Assembly (NCBI RefSeq): GCF_008084145.1
Contig: NZ_VSDO01000004.1
Span: 386,202-450,201 of the forward strand
Source of the DNA: Paenibacillus faecis
GTDB lineage: Bacteria > Bacillota > Bacilli > Paenibacillales > Paenibacillaceae
Direction of reading: 5' to 3'
DNA length: 64,000 nucleotides
This document shows, in pieces, positions 43,860-53,287 of this stretch (positions are counted from its first letter, which is position 1; each line of letters starts with the position of its first letter). The notes beneath the pieces were generated by a model. That model worked only from the letters and a program-made list of their open reading frames with translations. It searched no databases and was not told the DNA's origin. Both the position numbers and the translations under genes were made by a program.

Positions 43860-46800
43860 TTGAATTTTTCGTCAAAAAACGCAAAATCACGCTGCTCTTT
43901 TTCACCATGCTGATCGTGTTCGGCGTCTACAGCTTTACGGGGCTGGCCAGACAGGATATGCCCGACGCCTTGGTCAAGACGGCGCTCGTAACCACGGTAT
44001 ACCCCGGGGCTTCGCCGGAAAAAGTGGAGCAATCCGTAACCAAAGTGCTGGAGCAGGCGATTAAGGGAGTCGAGACCGTCGAGACGGTCATTTCGACCTC
44101 AGGTAACGGTTATTCCAGTATTCAGGTTCAGGCTTATCCCGACGCGGACGCCGAGAAAACCTGGGATCAGCTGCGCAAAAACGTGCAGGACGCCTCGGCG
44201 GATTTGCCGGCGGATGCGCTTCAGCCGGTCGTCAATGATGATTTGGCCTCGGCGTTCGTCGGCTCGTACGTCATTTACGCCGATACCCGGGAGGAGCTTT
44301 ACGCCCTCAACGATACGATGATTCAGTGGCGCGACAAGCTTCGTACCGTACAGGGAGTAGCCGGGGTTGAGCTCGGCGGCCTTCCGGACCGGGAAGTACG
44401 GATACAACTCGATATGCAGAAACTGCAGCAGTACGGCATTCCGTGGGAAAAGGTGGTTCAGTCCGTTCAGGCCATGAACGAGCGGGTGCCTTTAGGGGAT
44501 CTGGATGTCGACAGCCGCAATTATCAGCTGCTGGTCGATAGCATCGAGGAAGTCGACGAATTGAACGATGTGCTGATCATGCGCACGCAGACCGGATTTC
44601 CGGTCTATCTGAAAGATGTCGGCGAAGTGGCGGTGACCCAGGCGGAAGCCGATTATTTGCCGTATTACAACGGCAAGCCCGCCATTTTGATCAATGTGAA
44701 CGCCCAGACGGGCTCGGACGTGCCGTCCATGGATAAGGCGATCAACGTCAAACTGGACGAATTGACCAAAGATTTGCCGAAACATGTGACGTTTACCAAC
44801 GCGTTTGCCCAGCTGGATGTGGTAAACAAGATGTTCAGCCACTTGTCCCGGGAGATGCTGATCGCGATTATCGCGGTGATTATCGTGTGTACGCTGGGGC
44901 TCAACTTGCTGACATCCGCCTTCGTGGCGCTGGCCATCCCGATTTCGATCGCGCTCGGCCTGATCGTGCTGCCGATCACCGGCGTTTCGCTGAACGAAAT
45001 TTCGATCGTGGGCCTGATTATCGTGCTCGGGATTCTCGTCGACGACGCCGTCGTCGTCAACGACAATATCGAGCGCAGGCTGAGCGATCTGGGGGAAAGC
45101 CCGGCGGTCGCTTCCGTCAAAGGCGCGAAGGAAGTCGCCGTTTCCATTTTGACGGCCACGCTGTCGACGATCTTCGCCTTCGCGCCGCTGCTGTTCCTGA
45201 CGGGCGACGTCGGCTCCTTCATCAAGCCGATCCCGATCGTCATCTCCAGTTCGATGCTCGCTTCCATGTTAATGTCGCTCACGATCATTCCGATCTTCCG
45301 GGAATGGCATGAACAGCGGAGAAGCAAGAAGCAGAGGAACGGGGGCGAGCCTAGGCCGCCCGGCCTGCTCGGCAAGCAGATTCAAACCGTGACCCGGGCG
45401 TATTCCGGGAAACTGATTCCGAAAGTGCTGCAAAGACCGCTGCTTACGGCGTTGGCCGGCCTTTTGATCGGCACCGCGTCGTTCGGTTTTGCGCTGCTTA
45501 CCCCGGTGGACCTGTTCCCCGAGGCGGAGGATCCGAACGTGAACATCAATGTGGAAATGCCGGTCGGCACCTCCTTCCAGGAAACCGATCGTACCCTCTC
45601 CAGCATCGCGGAGTGGGTACGCAAGCAGCCGGAGGCGGAGCTGGTGAGTTACGCCGCGGGAGGCAAGGCGCCGCAGCTGTTCTCCGATATCACGAACATG
45701 ATGAGCTCTTCGCCGACCGTCGGACAAATCGCCGTCGTGGGTAAGGAAGGCGAGTTTGATTTGCAGGAGACCGTAAATGCGTGGCAGAAGGAGTTGGTGA
45801 AGCGGTATCCCGCGGCGAAGATTTCCCTGAACATCCCGAGAATGGGGATCCCGGTCGGCGCGGCCGTCTCGATCCGGATCGCCGGAGAAGACTTGGATGA
45901 GCTGCAGCGATTGTCCCAGCAGGTGAAAGAGAAGATCGCCAAAGTGGACGGGACTACGGGAATCAAGGACAACTTCGGAAACCAGAGCTACACGTTAGAG
46001 TTCGAGATTGACAAGGAAGCGATGAACCAGCATCTCGTGGACTACAAAACACTGACCCAGACGCTGCGCCTGATGGGCGACGGACTGGATATCGGCGATT
46101 TTGACACGGGCGAACAGATCATTGACGTCAACCTTTATATGAAAAACAACAACGGCGACCCTGGCGAGCTGTTCCAACAACTGAATGTGACGAACGCGCA
46201 AGGAATGCAGGTACCGCTGTCGCAGATCGCGAAATTGAAGCCATCCTTCGCGATCCAGAAGATTCAGCATTACAATCTGGTGCGGACCGTAACGGTCGAA
46301 GCGGACGCGAAGGGGAAAACGGCGACCGAGCTGAATACGGAGATCCGCGCCATGCTGGAGGATATGCCTTTCCCGGACGGGTATACCTGGGAGCTTGGCG
46401 GCGAAACTTCCGACCAGTCGGAAATCTTCGGCGATTTGGGCAGCCTGTTTATCATCGTGATCTTCCTGATTCTGCTCTTGATTACGGTTCAATTCTATTC
46501 GTTGTCGGCACCGGTCATCATTATGACCACCGTCTATCTGGCCGCCGCGGGCGGGGTGATCGGGATCTTCATCTCGGGCTCCTCGATCGGCTTCATGAGC
46601 ATCATGGGCATCATCTCCCTCGCCGGTATCGTCGTGCGGAACGGGATTGTCCTGATCGAGTTCATCGAGGAGGCCCGCCGGGAGGGCATGGAGTTGAAGG
46701 AGGCCATCATCGAGGCCACCGCCGCCCGGTTCCGGCCGATTCTCCTGACCTCGCTCACCGCGATCATCGGGATGCTGCCGCTGGCCATATCGGGAAGCAT

Positions 46801-46987
46801 CTTGTTCCGGCCTATGGCATACACGATTATTTTCGGGCTGATGTTCTCGACGATCCTGACGCTGGTCGTTGTGCCTTCGCTTTATATGGTTGTAGCGCTC
46901 TACAAAATCAAGCGTCAGGAACGTAAAGCGAACAAGTCCGGCGTTAAACCCGGCACCGATGCGCCGCAGAATCCGTTATCGATGTAA
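43856..46987 (+). CDS. RND-family efflux transporter (AcrB/SwrC type)
   Basis: A 1043-residue protein with the RND plan: one helix near the start (KITLLFFTMLIVFGVYSF), a large extracellular loop, a six-helix group (about 330-540), a second helix and loop, and a final helix group (about 860-1020). The proton-relay aspartates are D396-D397 in GILVDDAVVVNDNIERRL. The size is close to Bacillus SwrC, which exports surfactin. It is probably driven by protons and exports lipopeptides or other amphiphiles; the substrate is not shown by sequence. Confidence 0.93.
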   Translation: MIEFFVKKRKITLLFFTMLIVFGVYSFTGLARQDMPDALVKTALVTTVYPGASPEKVEQSVTKVLEQAIKGVETVETVISTSGNGYSSIQVQAYPDADAEKTWDQLRKNVQDASADLPADALQPVVNDDLASAFVGSYVIYADTREELYALNDTMIQWRDKLRTVQGVAGVELGGLPDREVRIQLDMQKLQQYGIPWEKVVQSVQAMNERVPLGDLDVDSRNYQLLVDSIEEVDELNDVLIMRTQTGFPVYLKDVGEVAVTQAEADYLPYYNGKPAILINVNAQTGSDVPSMDKAINVKLDELTKDLPKHVTFTNAFAQLDVVNKMFSHLSREMLIAIIAVIIVCTLGLNLLTSAFVALAIPISIALGLIVLPITGVSLNEISIVGLIIVLGILVDDAVVVNDNIERRLSDLGESPAVASVKGAKEVAVSILTATLSTIFAFAPLLFLTGDVGSFIKPIPIVISSSMLASMLMSLTIIPIFREWHEQRRSKKQRNGGEPRPPGLLGKQIQTVTRAYSGKLIPKVLQRPLLTALAGLLIGTASFGFALLTPVDLFPEAEDPNVNINVEMPVGTSFQETDRTLSSIAEWVRKQPEAELVSYAAGGKAPQLFSDITNMMSSSPTVGQIAVVGKEGEFDLQETVNAWQKELVKRYPAAKISLNIPRMGIPVGAAVSIRIAGEDLDELQRLSQQVKEKIAKVDGTTGIKDNFGNQSYTLEFEIDKEAMNQHLVDYKTLTQTLRLMGDGLDIGDFDTGEQIIDVNLYMKNNNGDPGELFQQLNVTNAQGMQVPLSQIAKLKPSFAIQKIQHYNLVRTVTVEADAKGKTATELNTEIRAMLEDMPFPDGYTWELGGETSDQSEIFGDLGSLFIIVIFLILLLITVQFYSLSAPVIIMTTVYLAAAGGVIGIFISGSSIGFMSIMGIISLAGIVVRNGIVLIEFIEEARREGMELKEAIIEATAARFRPILLTSLTAIIGMLPLAISGSILFRPMAYTIIFGLMFSTILTLVVVPSLYMVVALYKIKRQERKANKSGVKPGTDAPQNPLSM

Positions 46988-47002
46988 AACCGCCTTTATG
47001 AT

Positions 47003-47034
47003 CGGACCGGGAATGTTCCCGGTTCGGCCTTTTT
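47003..47034 (+). terminator. Terminator after the RND gene
   Basis: CGGACCGGGAA pairs with TTCCCGGTTCG (one G-U pair) and is followed by TTTTT. Readthrough may still reach the TetR gene 33 bp further on. Confidence 0.75.
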
Positions 47035-47066
47035 GGCGGAAATCCAATTGAAAGGACCCGGTAGCT

Positions 47067-47981
47067 GTGGACAAGAAAACCTTAATCACTCAGACAGCGA
47101 TTCGGCTCTTTGCGGAAAAAGGATATGCCTTTACGACGGTGGACGAAATCGCGAAAGCTTGCGGAATGACCAAACCGTCCCTGTACAAATATTTTCCCGG
47201 AAAAGAGGACCTGCTGCTCGAAGCGATGGCGATGCTCTCCGAGGAACTCGAGGGTAGGGTTCACCAGCTGTACCGAAAAGCCGGTTTATCGAAAAGCGAT
47301 CGGATTATCGAGCTGATCGTGATTTTTCTGGAGTATATTTTCAATCACCGGACCTATATGGTGCTGTTTATAGAGCCGCTGATGCCGATTTATGAAAATG
47401 AAGATATCCAGAACGCCTTTATGGTCATCGAGCGCAAACTGTTTATGTGGTTCCAGGACAGCATCATCGACTTATGCGGGGAAGAGGTCGAAGGCTACGC
47501 GACGGACTTGACCTTTGTCGCGAGCAGTGTGCTGCTGGATTACATCCGCGTGGTCGGCCCGCACCTTTCCCACGAACACTGCTACAGGCTGGCCACCTAT
47601 GTGGAGCATTTGATCGGCGTACTGGTGGAGGGCTGGAAGATTCGCAAGCCCGAGATGCCGCTGTTGTTCGAGACGCCTTCCTGGGTGATGAACTGCCGTT
47701 CGGAGGAGATGACCCCGGTGCTGCGTTCCCGTCAGCTTCAGAAGTCGTTTCGCAATATGGAGTTGATCGTAAAAGACCACGAATCGCTGAAGGAGGAGGA
47801 AAAGGAAGATTACCTCGAAGCGATCGGGAAATTAAGAACGGAGCTGAACGACTCCTTAACGGAGAGCGTGGTATTCAAGGCGCTGCTGATATACCTCGAA
47901 CAACTGGAAGACCTGCGCGAAGAATGCGCCAAGCTGCGGGCCTTTTTGTTCGAGCCCGATGGGCAGCCATTGTCGTTCTAA
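47067..47981 (+). CDS. TetR/AcrR-family regulator with long C-terminal region
   Basis: A 304-residue protein from GTG 47067 behind AAAGGA. HTH: FTTVDEIAKACGMTKPSLYK (about residues 24-43). It is about 100 residues longer than most TetR proteins; the extra C-terminal part (from about 215) is strongly helical and charged (KDHESLKEEEKEDYLEAIGK), likely a coiled coil. Its place directly after the RND gene suggests that it controls the pump and perhaps the divergent TolC-like gene. Confidence 0.88.
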   Translation: MDKKTLITQTAIRLFAEKGYAFTTVDEIAKACGMTKPSLYKYFPGKEDLLLEAMAMLSEELEGRVHQLYRKAGLSKSDRIIELIVIFLEYIFNHRTYMVLFIEPLMPIYENEDIQNAFMVIERKLFMWFQDSIIDLCGEEVEGYATDLTFVASSVLLDYIRVVGPHLSHEHCYRLATYVEHLIGVLVEGWKIRKPEMPLLFETPSWVMNCRSEEMTPVLRSRQLQKSFRNMELIVKDHESLKEEEKEDYLEAIGKLRTELNDSLTESVVFKALLIYLEQLEDLREECAKLRAFLFEPDGQPLSF

Positions 47982-47990
47982 GGCGAAACA

Positions 47991-48038
47991 AAGCAAGTCC
48001 CTTTACCGCCGTTCAAGGCGAAAGGGACTTGCTTTTTT
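47991..48038. terminator. Terminator between the TetR gene and the convergent permease gene
   Basis: AAGCAAGTCCCTTT (47991-48004) pairs perfectly with AAAGGGACTTGCTT (48021-48034), followed by TTTTTT on the plus strand. Confidence 0.92.
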
Positions 48039-48075
48039 GGCGCTGCGATTTCTTCCGTGCTGACGGCAGGGGGAG

Positions 48076-49239
48076 TTACTGGGTTTTGGATTTGTTGTAG
48101 ATATCGAAGGCGACCGCCAGCAGCAGCACCAAGCCCTTGATTCCTTGCTGCCAGTCCACGCCGAGACCGATGAGGGACATCCCGTTGTTCATGACCCCCA
48201 TGACCAGACCTCCGATAATCGCGCCATAGACCGTACCGATCCCGCCGGTGGCCGAGGCGCCGCCGATGAAGCAGGCGGCTATGGCGTCCAGCTCGAAGTT
48301 CGTGCCGGCCTTCGGCGTGGCGGAATTCAGCCGGGCCGCAAAGATCAGGCCGGAGAGGGCGGCCAAGGCGCCCATGTTCACGAACACCCAGAACGTGACC
48401 TTCTTCGTTTTGACCCCGGACAGCTTGGCGGCCTTCTCGTTGCCTCCGAGCGCATAAATATGGCGTCCGGCGATCATCCGGTTCATCACGAAGGAATAGA
48501 TGACGATCAAGAAGAACAGGATGACGAGAATGTTGGGAATCCCATGATACGTGGCCAGCACGTAAGTGAACAGGTTAAGCACGACGACGAGCGCCGCCAG
48601 TTTGAGGCCAAAGATCCATAAAGCCGGTACCTCGAACCGGTATTTGATCCGGGTCCGCCGTTCCCGGTACTCCTGCCAGACGACGAGCAGGGAGAGGAGG
48701 ATTCCCAGCACCAGGGTCAGTACGTGAAGGGAGCCGCCCCCGAGCCAGTCGGGCAGGAAACCGGAGCTGATTTTTTGAAAAGACTTCGGAAACGGCGCAA
48801 TTGACTGGCCGCCCAGCACGATCATCGTCAAGCCCCGGAAGAGCAGCATCCCGGCCAGGGTGACGATAAACGCCGGGATATTCACATAAGCGACCCAAAA
48901 GCCCTGCCAGGCGCCGATCAGCGCACCGATCAGCAGCGAGAGAATCACCGCGACGAAAGGATGGAGCTGCATATCGACCATCATAATGGCGGCCAGGGCG
49001 CCGATAAAGGCGGCGACGGAGCCGACCGACAAGTCGATATGCCCGGTAATGATCACCAGCACCATCCCGATCGCCAGGATGAGGATATAGCTGTTCTGCA
49101 GGATCAGGTTGGTGATGTTCAGCGGCTTCAGCAAAATCCCATCCGTCAAAATTTGAAATAATACCGTAATGAAGACCAGCGCGATAATCATGCCGTATTG
49201 CCGGATATTTTTTCTAAAAAGTTCGCCGATCGCTTGCAT
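48076..49239 (-). CDS. Monosaccharide ABC transporter permease (GguB/MmsB/XylH type)
   Basis: A 387-residue membrane protein starting MQAIGELFRKNIRQYGMIIA at ATG 49239; an in-frame extension upstream lies inside the ATPase gene. About ten hydrophobic segments include LVIITGHIDLSVGSVAAFIG and LSGVKTKKVTFWVFVNMGAL, hallmarks of the ribose/xylose-type permease family. It is the third gene of the importer, 5 bp after the ATPase gene. Confidence 0.93.
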   Translation of the reverse strand: MQAIGELFRKNIRQYGMIIALVFITVLFQILTDGILLKPLNITNLILQNSYILILAIGMVLVIITGHIDLSVGSVAAFIGALAAIMMVDMQLHPFVAVILSLLIGALIGAWQGFWVAYVNIPAFIVTLAGMLLFRGLTMIVLGGQSIAPFPKSFQKISSGFLPDWLGGGSLHVLTLVLGILLSLLVVWQEYRERRTRIKYRFEVPALWIFGLKLAALVVVLNLFTYVLATYHGIPNILVILFFLIVIYSFVMNRMIAGRHIYALGGNEKAAKLSGVKTKKVTFWVFVNMGALAALSGLIFAARLNSATPKAGTNFELDAIAACFIGGASATGGIGTVYGAIIGGLVMGVMNNGMSLIGLGVDWQQGIKGLVLLLAVAFDIYNKSKTQ

Positions 49240-49244
49240 TCCGG

Positions 49245-50777
49245 TTACCCCCTTCCCCGTGTCATCAGTTTCATCAGCACCTCTTGCGAGGCTTCTTCGC
49301 GCTTGACTTCGCCCGTAATCCGGCCCTCGCTCATCACGTAGATTCGGTCGCACATCCCGAGAATTTCCGGCAGTTCTGACGAAATGAACAAAATGCCTTT
49401 GCCTTCATCGGCCAGTTGATGGATGATCGAGTAAATCTCATATTTGGCGCCGACATCGATGCCGCGTGTCGGTTCATCGAGGATCAGCACTTCCGGTTCC
49501 GTAAAAATCCATTTGCTCAGCACGACCTTTTGCTGATTTCCGCCGCTGAGATGGCCGGTTTTCTGCCAGATGCCCGGCGTTTTGATGTTCAGTCTGCGCC
49601 GGTAATCCTCGGCGACAAGCACCTCTTCCTTCTCGTTGAGGACGCCGAACCGCGAGAGCTTGCCGAGGTTGGACAGCGTAATGTTCCGCTTGATATCGTC
49701 GATCAGCACGAGCCCGTATTGTTTGCGGTCCTCGGTCACATAAGCGAGGCGGTGACGGATGGCCGTGGCGATATCGGTCAAATGAACCTCCTTGCCATGC
49801 AGAAAGGTCTGTCCGCGCACATATCGGCCGTAGGAGCGGCCGAACAGGCTCATCGCCAACTCGGTCCGCCCGGCCCCCATCAGCCCGGCGATGCCTACGA
49901 TTTCGCCGCGGTGGATATGCAGGTGGATATCGTCCAGCATCTTGCGGTCCGCTTGCTGAGGGTGCCGGACTTCCCAGCCTTTCACCTCGAAGATGACCTC
50001 CCCGGCGTTGCGGGAGGTCCGCTCGGGATAGCGCTGCGTCAAATCGCGGCCGACCATGCCTTTGATAATCAGGTCCTCCGTAACCGGCTCCTCATCCATG
50101 CGCAGCGTTTGGATCGTTTGGCCGTCGCGGAGAATCGTGATGGCGTCAGCCACTTTTTCGATTTCATTCAGCTTATGGGAGATGATGATCGAGGCGATCC
50201 CTTGATGCTTCAGCTCGACGATCAGCCTAAGCAGGTTTTCGCTGTCGGCCTCGTTCAGCGCGGCCGTCGGTTCGTCCAAAATCAGCAGCTTTACCTTTTT
50301 GGACAGCGCCTTGGCGATCTCCACCAGCTGCTGTTTGCCGACGCCAAGCTGAAGCACCGGAGCGGTCGGAGACTCCCGGAGACCGACGCGCTCCAGCAGT
50401 TCCCTGGTCCGTACCGTCGTTTCGTGCCAGTTGATGACGCCCCTTTGGGCCTGTTCATTGCCGAGAAAGATGTTCTCCGCGATGGACAGGTAGGGAATCA
50501 GCGCAAGCTCCTGGTGGATAATCACGATACCGAGGTTCTCGCTTTGCTTGATATCTTTAAATTCGCAAGTTTGGCCTTTGAAAATAATGTCGCCCTCATA
50601 GGTGCCGTAAGGGTATACGCCGCTGAGCACCTTCATCAGCGTAGATTTGCCGGCACCGTTCTCCCCGCATAGCGCGTGGATCTCGCCTTCCCGAACCTGC
50701 AGATGGACTTGGGACAGCGCCTTGACGCCGGGAAAGGTCTTGGTGATGCCTCTCATCTCCAAAATGTGCTCGCTCAT
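49245..50777 (-). CDS. Monosaccharide ABC transporter ATPase with two nucleotide-binding domains (GguA/MmsA type)
   Basis: A 510-residue protein. Domain 1 has Walker A GENGAGKSTLMK and LLILDEPTAALNEAD. Domain 2 starts near residue 255 with a degenerate Walker A (GIAGLMGAGRTELAM), signature LSGGNQQKV and LILDEPTRGIDVGAK. This two-domain form is specific to the ribose/xylose/galactose importer class. It energises the permease encoded downstream. Confidence 0.94.
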   Translation of the reverse strand: MSEHILEMRGITKTFPGVKALSQVHLQVREGEIHALCGENGAGKSTLMKVLSGVYPYGTYEGDIIFKGQTCEFKDIKQSENLGIVIIHQELALIPYLSIAENIFLGNEQAQRGVINWHETTVRTRELLERVGLRESPTAPVLQLGVGKQQLVEIAKALSKKVKLLILDEPTAALNEADSENLLRLIVELKHQGIASIIISHKLNEIEKVADAITILRDGQTIQTLRMDEEPVTEDLIIKGMVGRDLTQRYPERTSRNAGEVIFEVKGWEVRHPQQADRKMLDDIHLHIHRGEIVGIAGLMGAGRTELAMSLFGRSYGRYVRGQTFLHGKEVHLTDIATAIRHRLAYVTEDRKQYGLVLIDDIKRNITLSNLGKLSRFGVLNEKEEVLVAEDYRRRLNIKTPGIWQKTGHLSGGNQQKVVLSKWIFTEPEVLILDEPTRGIDVGAKYEIYSIIHQLADEGKGILFISSELPEILGMCDRIYVMSEGRITGEVKREEASQEVLMKLMTRGRG

Positions 50778-50793
50778 CGGTCGTCACCCCGCC

Positions 50794-51918
50794 TCAAAGG
50801 CCCAATTCTTCCTTGGTGTAATAGCCGCTCTCGACCAGTACGCTTTCCACGTTGTCCTTATCCACCGATTTTGGCTCCAGGAGGTAAGAGGGCACCACTT
50901 TAACCCCGTTATCGTAGGTTTCGCTATCGTTGACCTCGGCCTCCGTTCCCTCGAGGATGCTTTGAGCCATGGCGACGGCCTTTTTCGCCAGCTCCCGCGT
51001 GTCCTTGAATACGGTTTGCGTCTGCTCCCCGGCCAGGATCGACTTGATCGAGGCCAGTTCGGCGTCCTGGCCGGTCACGATGGGCAGCGGCTTGTCGCCC
51101 GATCCGTAACCGACGCCTTTCAGGGAGGACAGAATGCCGATACTGATTCCGTCATAGGGCGAAAGCACGGCGTCCACGTTTTCCGTCGCATAGTGGGCGC
51201 TCAGCAGGTTATCCATCCGCGACTGAGCGGTAGCCCCGTCCCAGCGGAGCGTGGCTACCTGCTCCATTTTCGTCTGACCGCTGCGGACGACCAGCTTTCC
51301 GGAATCGAGGTAAGGCTGAAGCACGGACATGGCTCCGTCAAAGAAGAAATAGGCGTTGTTGTCGTCCGGCGATCCGCCGAACAGCTCGATGTTAAACGGC
51401 CCCTTCCCCTCTTTAAGGCCGAGTTTTTCCTCGATGTAAGAGGCCTGCTGGACGCCGACTTTAAAGTTGTCGAACGTGGCGTAATAGTCCACATGTTCGC
51501 TGTTCATGATCAGGCGGTCGTAGGCGATCACCTTGATGCCTTGATCATGGGCTTTCTGCAGCACATCGGTCAGCGCCGCTCCATCGATGGAGGCGATGAC
51601 GAGGATCTTGACTCCCTTGGTGATCATATTTTCGATCTGCGAAATCTGGTTTTCCACCACATCCTCGCCATACTGCAAGTCCGCCCCGTAGCCCAGCTTC
51701 TCGAATTCCTTGACCATGTTGTTTCCGTCATTGACCCAGCGCTCCGAGGATTTCGTCGGCATGGCGATGCCGACCGTTCCTTTTTCTCCGCCAGAGCCGC
51801 CGCCGGAGCCGGATTTCCCGGCGGTCCCGCCCTCCGTTCCGCCTCCCGCCCCGCCGCAGGCGGTTAATAAGGCCAGCAAGGCGCAGGCCAGAAGCAGAGC
51901 CGTCCATTTTTTCATCAT
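50794..51918 (-). CDS. ChvE-type monosaccharide-binding lipoprotein
   Basis: A 374-residue protein starting MMKKWTALL at ATG 51918 behind GGGGGAGA, with lipobox LLTAC (C21). The mature part (GTVGIAMPTKSSERWVNDG, and GVKILVIASIDGAALTDVL) is of the ChvE/XylF class, which binds pyranoses such as glucose, galactose, xylose or arabinose. It opens the binding protein-ATPase-permease operon. A CcpA-type site lies 49 bp upstream and the sensor regulator gene ends 133 bp upstream. Confidence 0.93.
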   Translation of the reverse strand: MMKKWTALLLACALLALLTACGGAGGGTEGGTAGKSGSGGGSGGEKGTVGIAMPTKSSERWVNDGNNMVKEFEKLGYGADLQYGEDVVENQISQIENMITKGVKILVIASIDGAALTDVLQKAHDQGIKVIAYDRLIMNSEHVDYYATFDNFKVGVQQASYIEEKLGLKEGKGPFNIELFGGSPDDNNAYFFFDGAMSVLQPYLDSGKLVVRSGQTKMEQVATLRWDGATAQSRMDNLLSAHYATENVDAVLSPYDGISIGILSSLKGVGYGSGDKPLPIVTGQDAELASIKSILAGEQTQTVFKDTRELAKKAVAMAQSILEGTEAEVNDSETYDNGVKVVPSYLLEPKSVDKDNVESVLVESGYYTKEELGL

Positions 51919-51966
51919 TCGATCTCCCCCTCGATTAGGAATGGAATACAATTTCGCATTCGCCAA

Positions 51967-51980
51967 TGAATGCGTTTGCA
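51967..51980 (-). promoter_or_regulatory. CcpA site (cre) upstream of the monosaccharide importer operon
   Basis: Read on the minus strand the site is TGCAAACGCATTCA, which fits the cre pattern TGNAANCGNWNNCA at every fixed base. A -10-like TATACT lies at 51999-51994, so the site would be at about +7 to +20, where bound CcpA blocks elongation. No good -35 is visible, which fits a promoter needing the YesN-type activator encoded upstream. Confidence 0.7.
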
Positions 51981-52051
51981 GTTTTCATGACCGAGTATAG
52001 CAACGGGGGAGCGTCGCGTATTTATACGGAATTTACTCTTTTTATAAAAAA

Positions 52052-53287
52052 TTAACTTTTCTCGCCTTTCCGGAATTGCAGCGGCGAAACGCCCGTCGTC
52101 CTTTTGAACGCCGTACTGAAATAATGCTGTGTTTCGTAGCCGACCCGCTCGGCGATTTCATGGATCGCCAGCTCCGTAGTATGAAGCAGCTGTATGGCTT
52201 TGCGCATCCGCAGCCGGGTCAGATAGCCGTTGAAGGATACGCCGAGTTCCTGTTTGAATAGACGGCTTAAATATACCGGGGAGGTATGCAGTTCGGCGGC
52301 GATTTGCTCCAGCGTCAAACCACGATCGGCATAGTGGTCGTGGATATAGTATTTGGCCCGCCGCACCAGCGGAGAGAGCGGGGCCTCCTTCAACACGGCG
52401 CTTTTGCATTTCCGGTAAATCGCCGGAATCTCCGTCAGGTCACCGCCGCCTTCCATGACCTCCAGATCGACGGCGATCTTCAGAAAGGTGCGCGCCGCAG
52501 GCTCGATCCGGCGGAAGGCGGCTTCGGCCGGAGCGGACGCATCCCACAGCAGGACGACCACAAACCCGAAAGGATCGCGATAAATCGCTTTCGGGTAGGG
52601 GGCGAGCAACTCGGCGGCGATATTTTCCACGGCGTATAGAAAAAGCTGCCGCTCCTGCTCCTTCAAGGCCGGCTGGGGCAAGATCGCTTCCCGCAGGCGG
52701 ATCACGCCAAGCAGGGCGGGGGGGAGGACGGGAAGGTTCAGAAACCCCAAATGTTCCGCGATTTCATCCGCGTCCATATGGCCGTCCATCCATTCCTGGC
52801 AAAACCGTTCCCGCAAGAGGGGATAATTTCGGGAAAACTGCCGGGAAGCCGTTTCCAGCCGCTGCTGCCGGTCGGTTTCCTGCTCCAGTTCCCCGCGGAC
52901 CTGACGCAGCACGCGCTCCAGTTGGGCCGGATTGGCCGGCTTGAGGATGTAGTCCTTGACCTGAAGGCGGATGGCTTTCTGGGCGTAAGCAAATTCATCA
53001 TGGCCGGTAATAATGATGATCTTGCAGGCGGGGAGATGTTCCCGCAGCTTCTCCATCAAACCGATGCCGTCCAGAATCGGCATGTTCAGATCGACGAGCA
53101 CGATATGCACGCCATGCCGCAGCGCCAGTTCGAGGGCTTCTTCGCCATCCTCGGCCTCCGCGACGACCCGCATCCCGAGTTCGGACCAGCGGACGCTTTC
53201 GCGGATGCCCTCGCGGATAATGGTTTCGTCGTCGGCGATCAGCACCTTGCAGTCGGGGAGCACGGTCCCCGGGTTGTTATTCGTCAT
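52052..53287 (-). CDS. AraC-type response regulator (YesN family) of the sugar-sensing system
   Basis: A 411-residue protein; ATG 53287 follows GGAG at 9 nt. It has a receiver domain with VLIADDETIIREGI and the phospho-acceptor in IVLVDLNMPILDG, a middle linker, and a C-terminal double HTH (about 305-405) with LTLEQIAAELHTSPVYLSRL and YFSTAFKRTTGVSPLQFRK. It overlaps the kinase gene by 11 bp. Probable target: the importer operon just downstream. Confidence 0.93.
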   Translation of the reverse strand: MTNNNPGTVLPDCKVLIADDETIIREGIRESVRWSELGMRVVAEAEDGEEALELALRHGVHIVLVDLNMPILDGIGLMEKLREHLPACKIIIITGHDEFAYAQKAIRLQVKDYILKPANPAQLERVLRQVRGELEQETDRQQRLETASRQFSRNYPLLRERFCQEWMDGHMDADEIAEHLGFLNLPVLPPALLGVIRLREAILPQPALKEQERQLFLYAVENIAAELLAPYPKAIYRDPFGFVVVLLWDASAPAEAAFRRIEPAARTFLKIAVDLEVMEGGGDLTEIPAIYRKCKSAVLKEAPLSPLVRRAKYYIHDHYADRGLTLEQIAAELHTSPVYLSRLFKQELGVSFNGYLTRLRMRKAIQLLHTTELAIHEIAERVGYETQHYFSTAFKRTTGVSPLQFRKGEKS

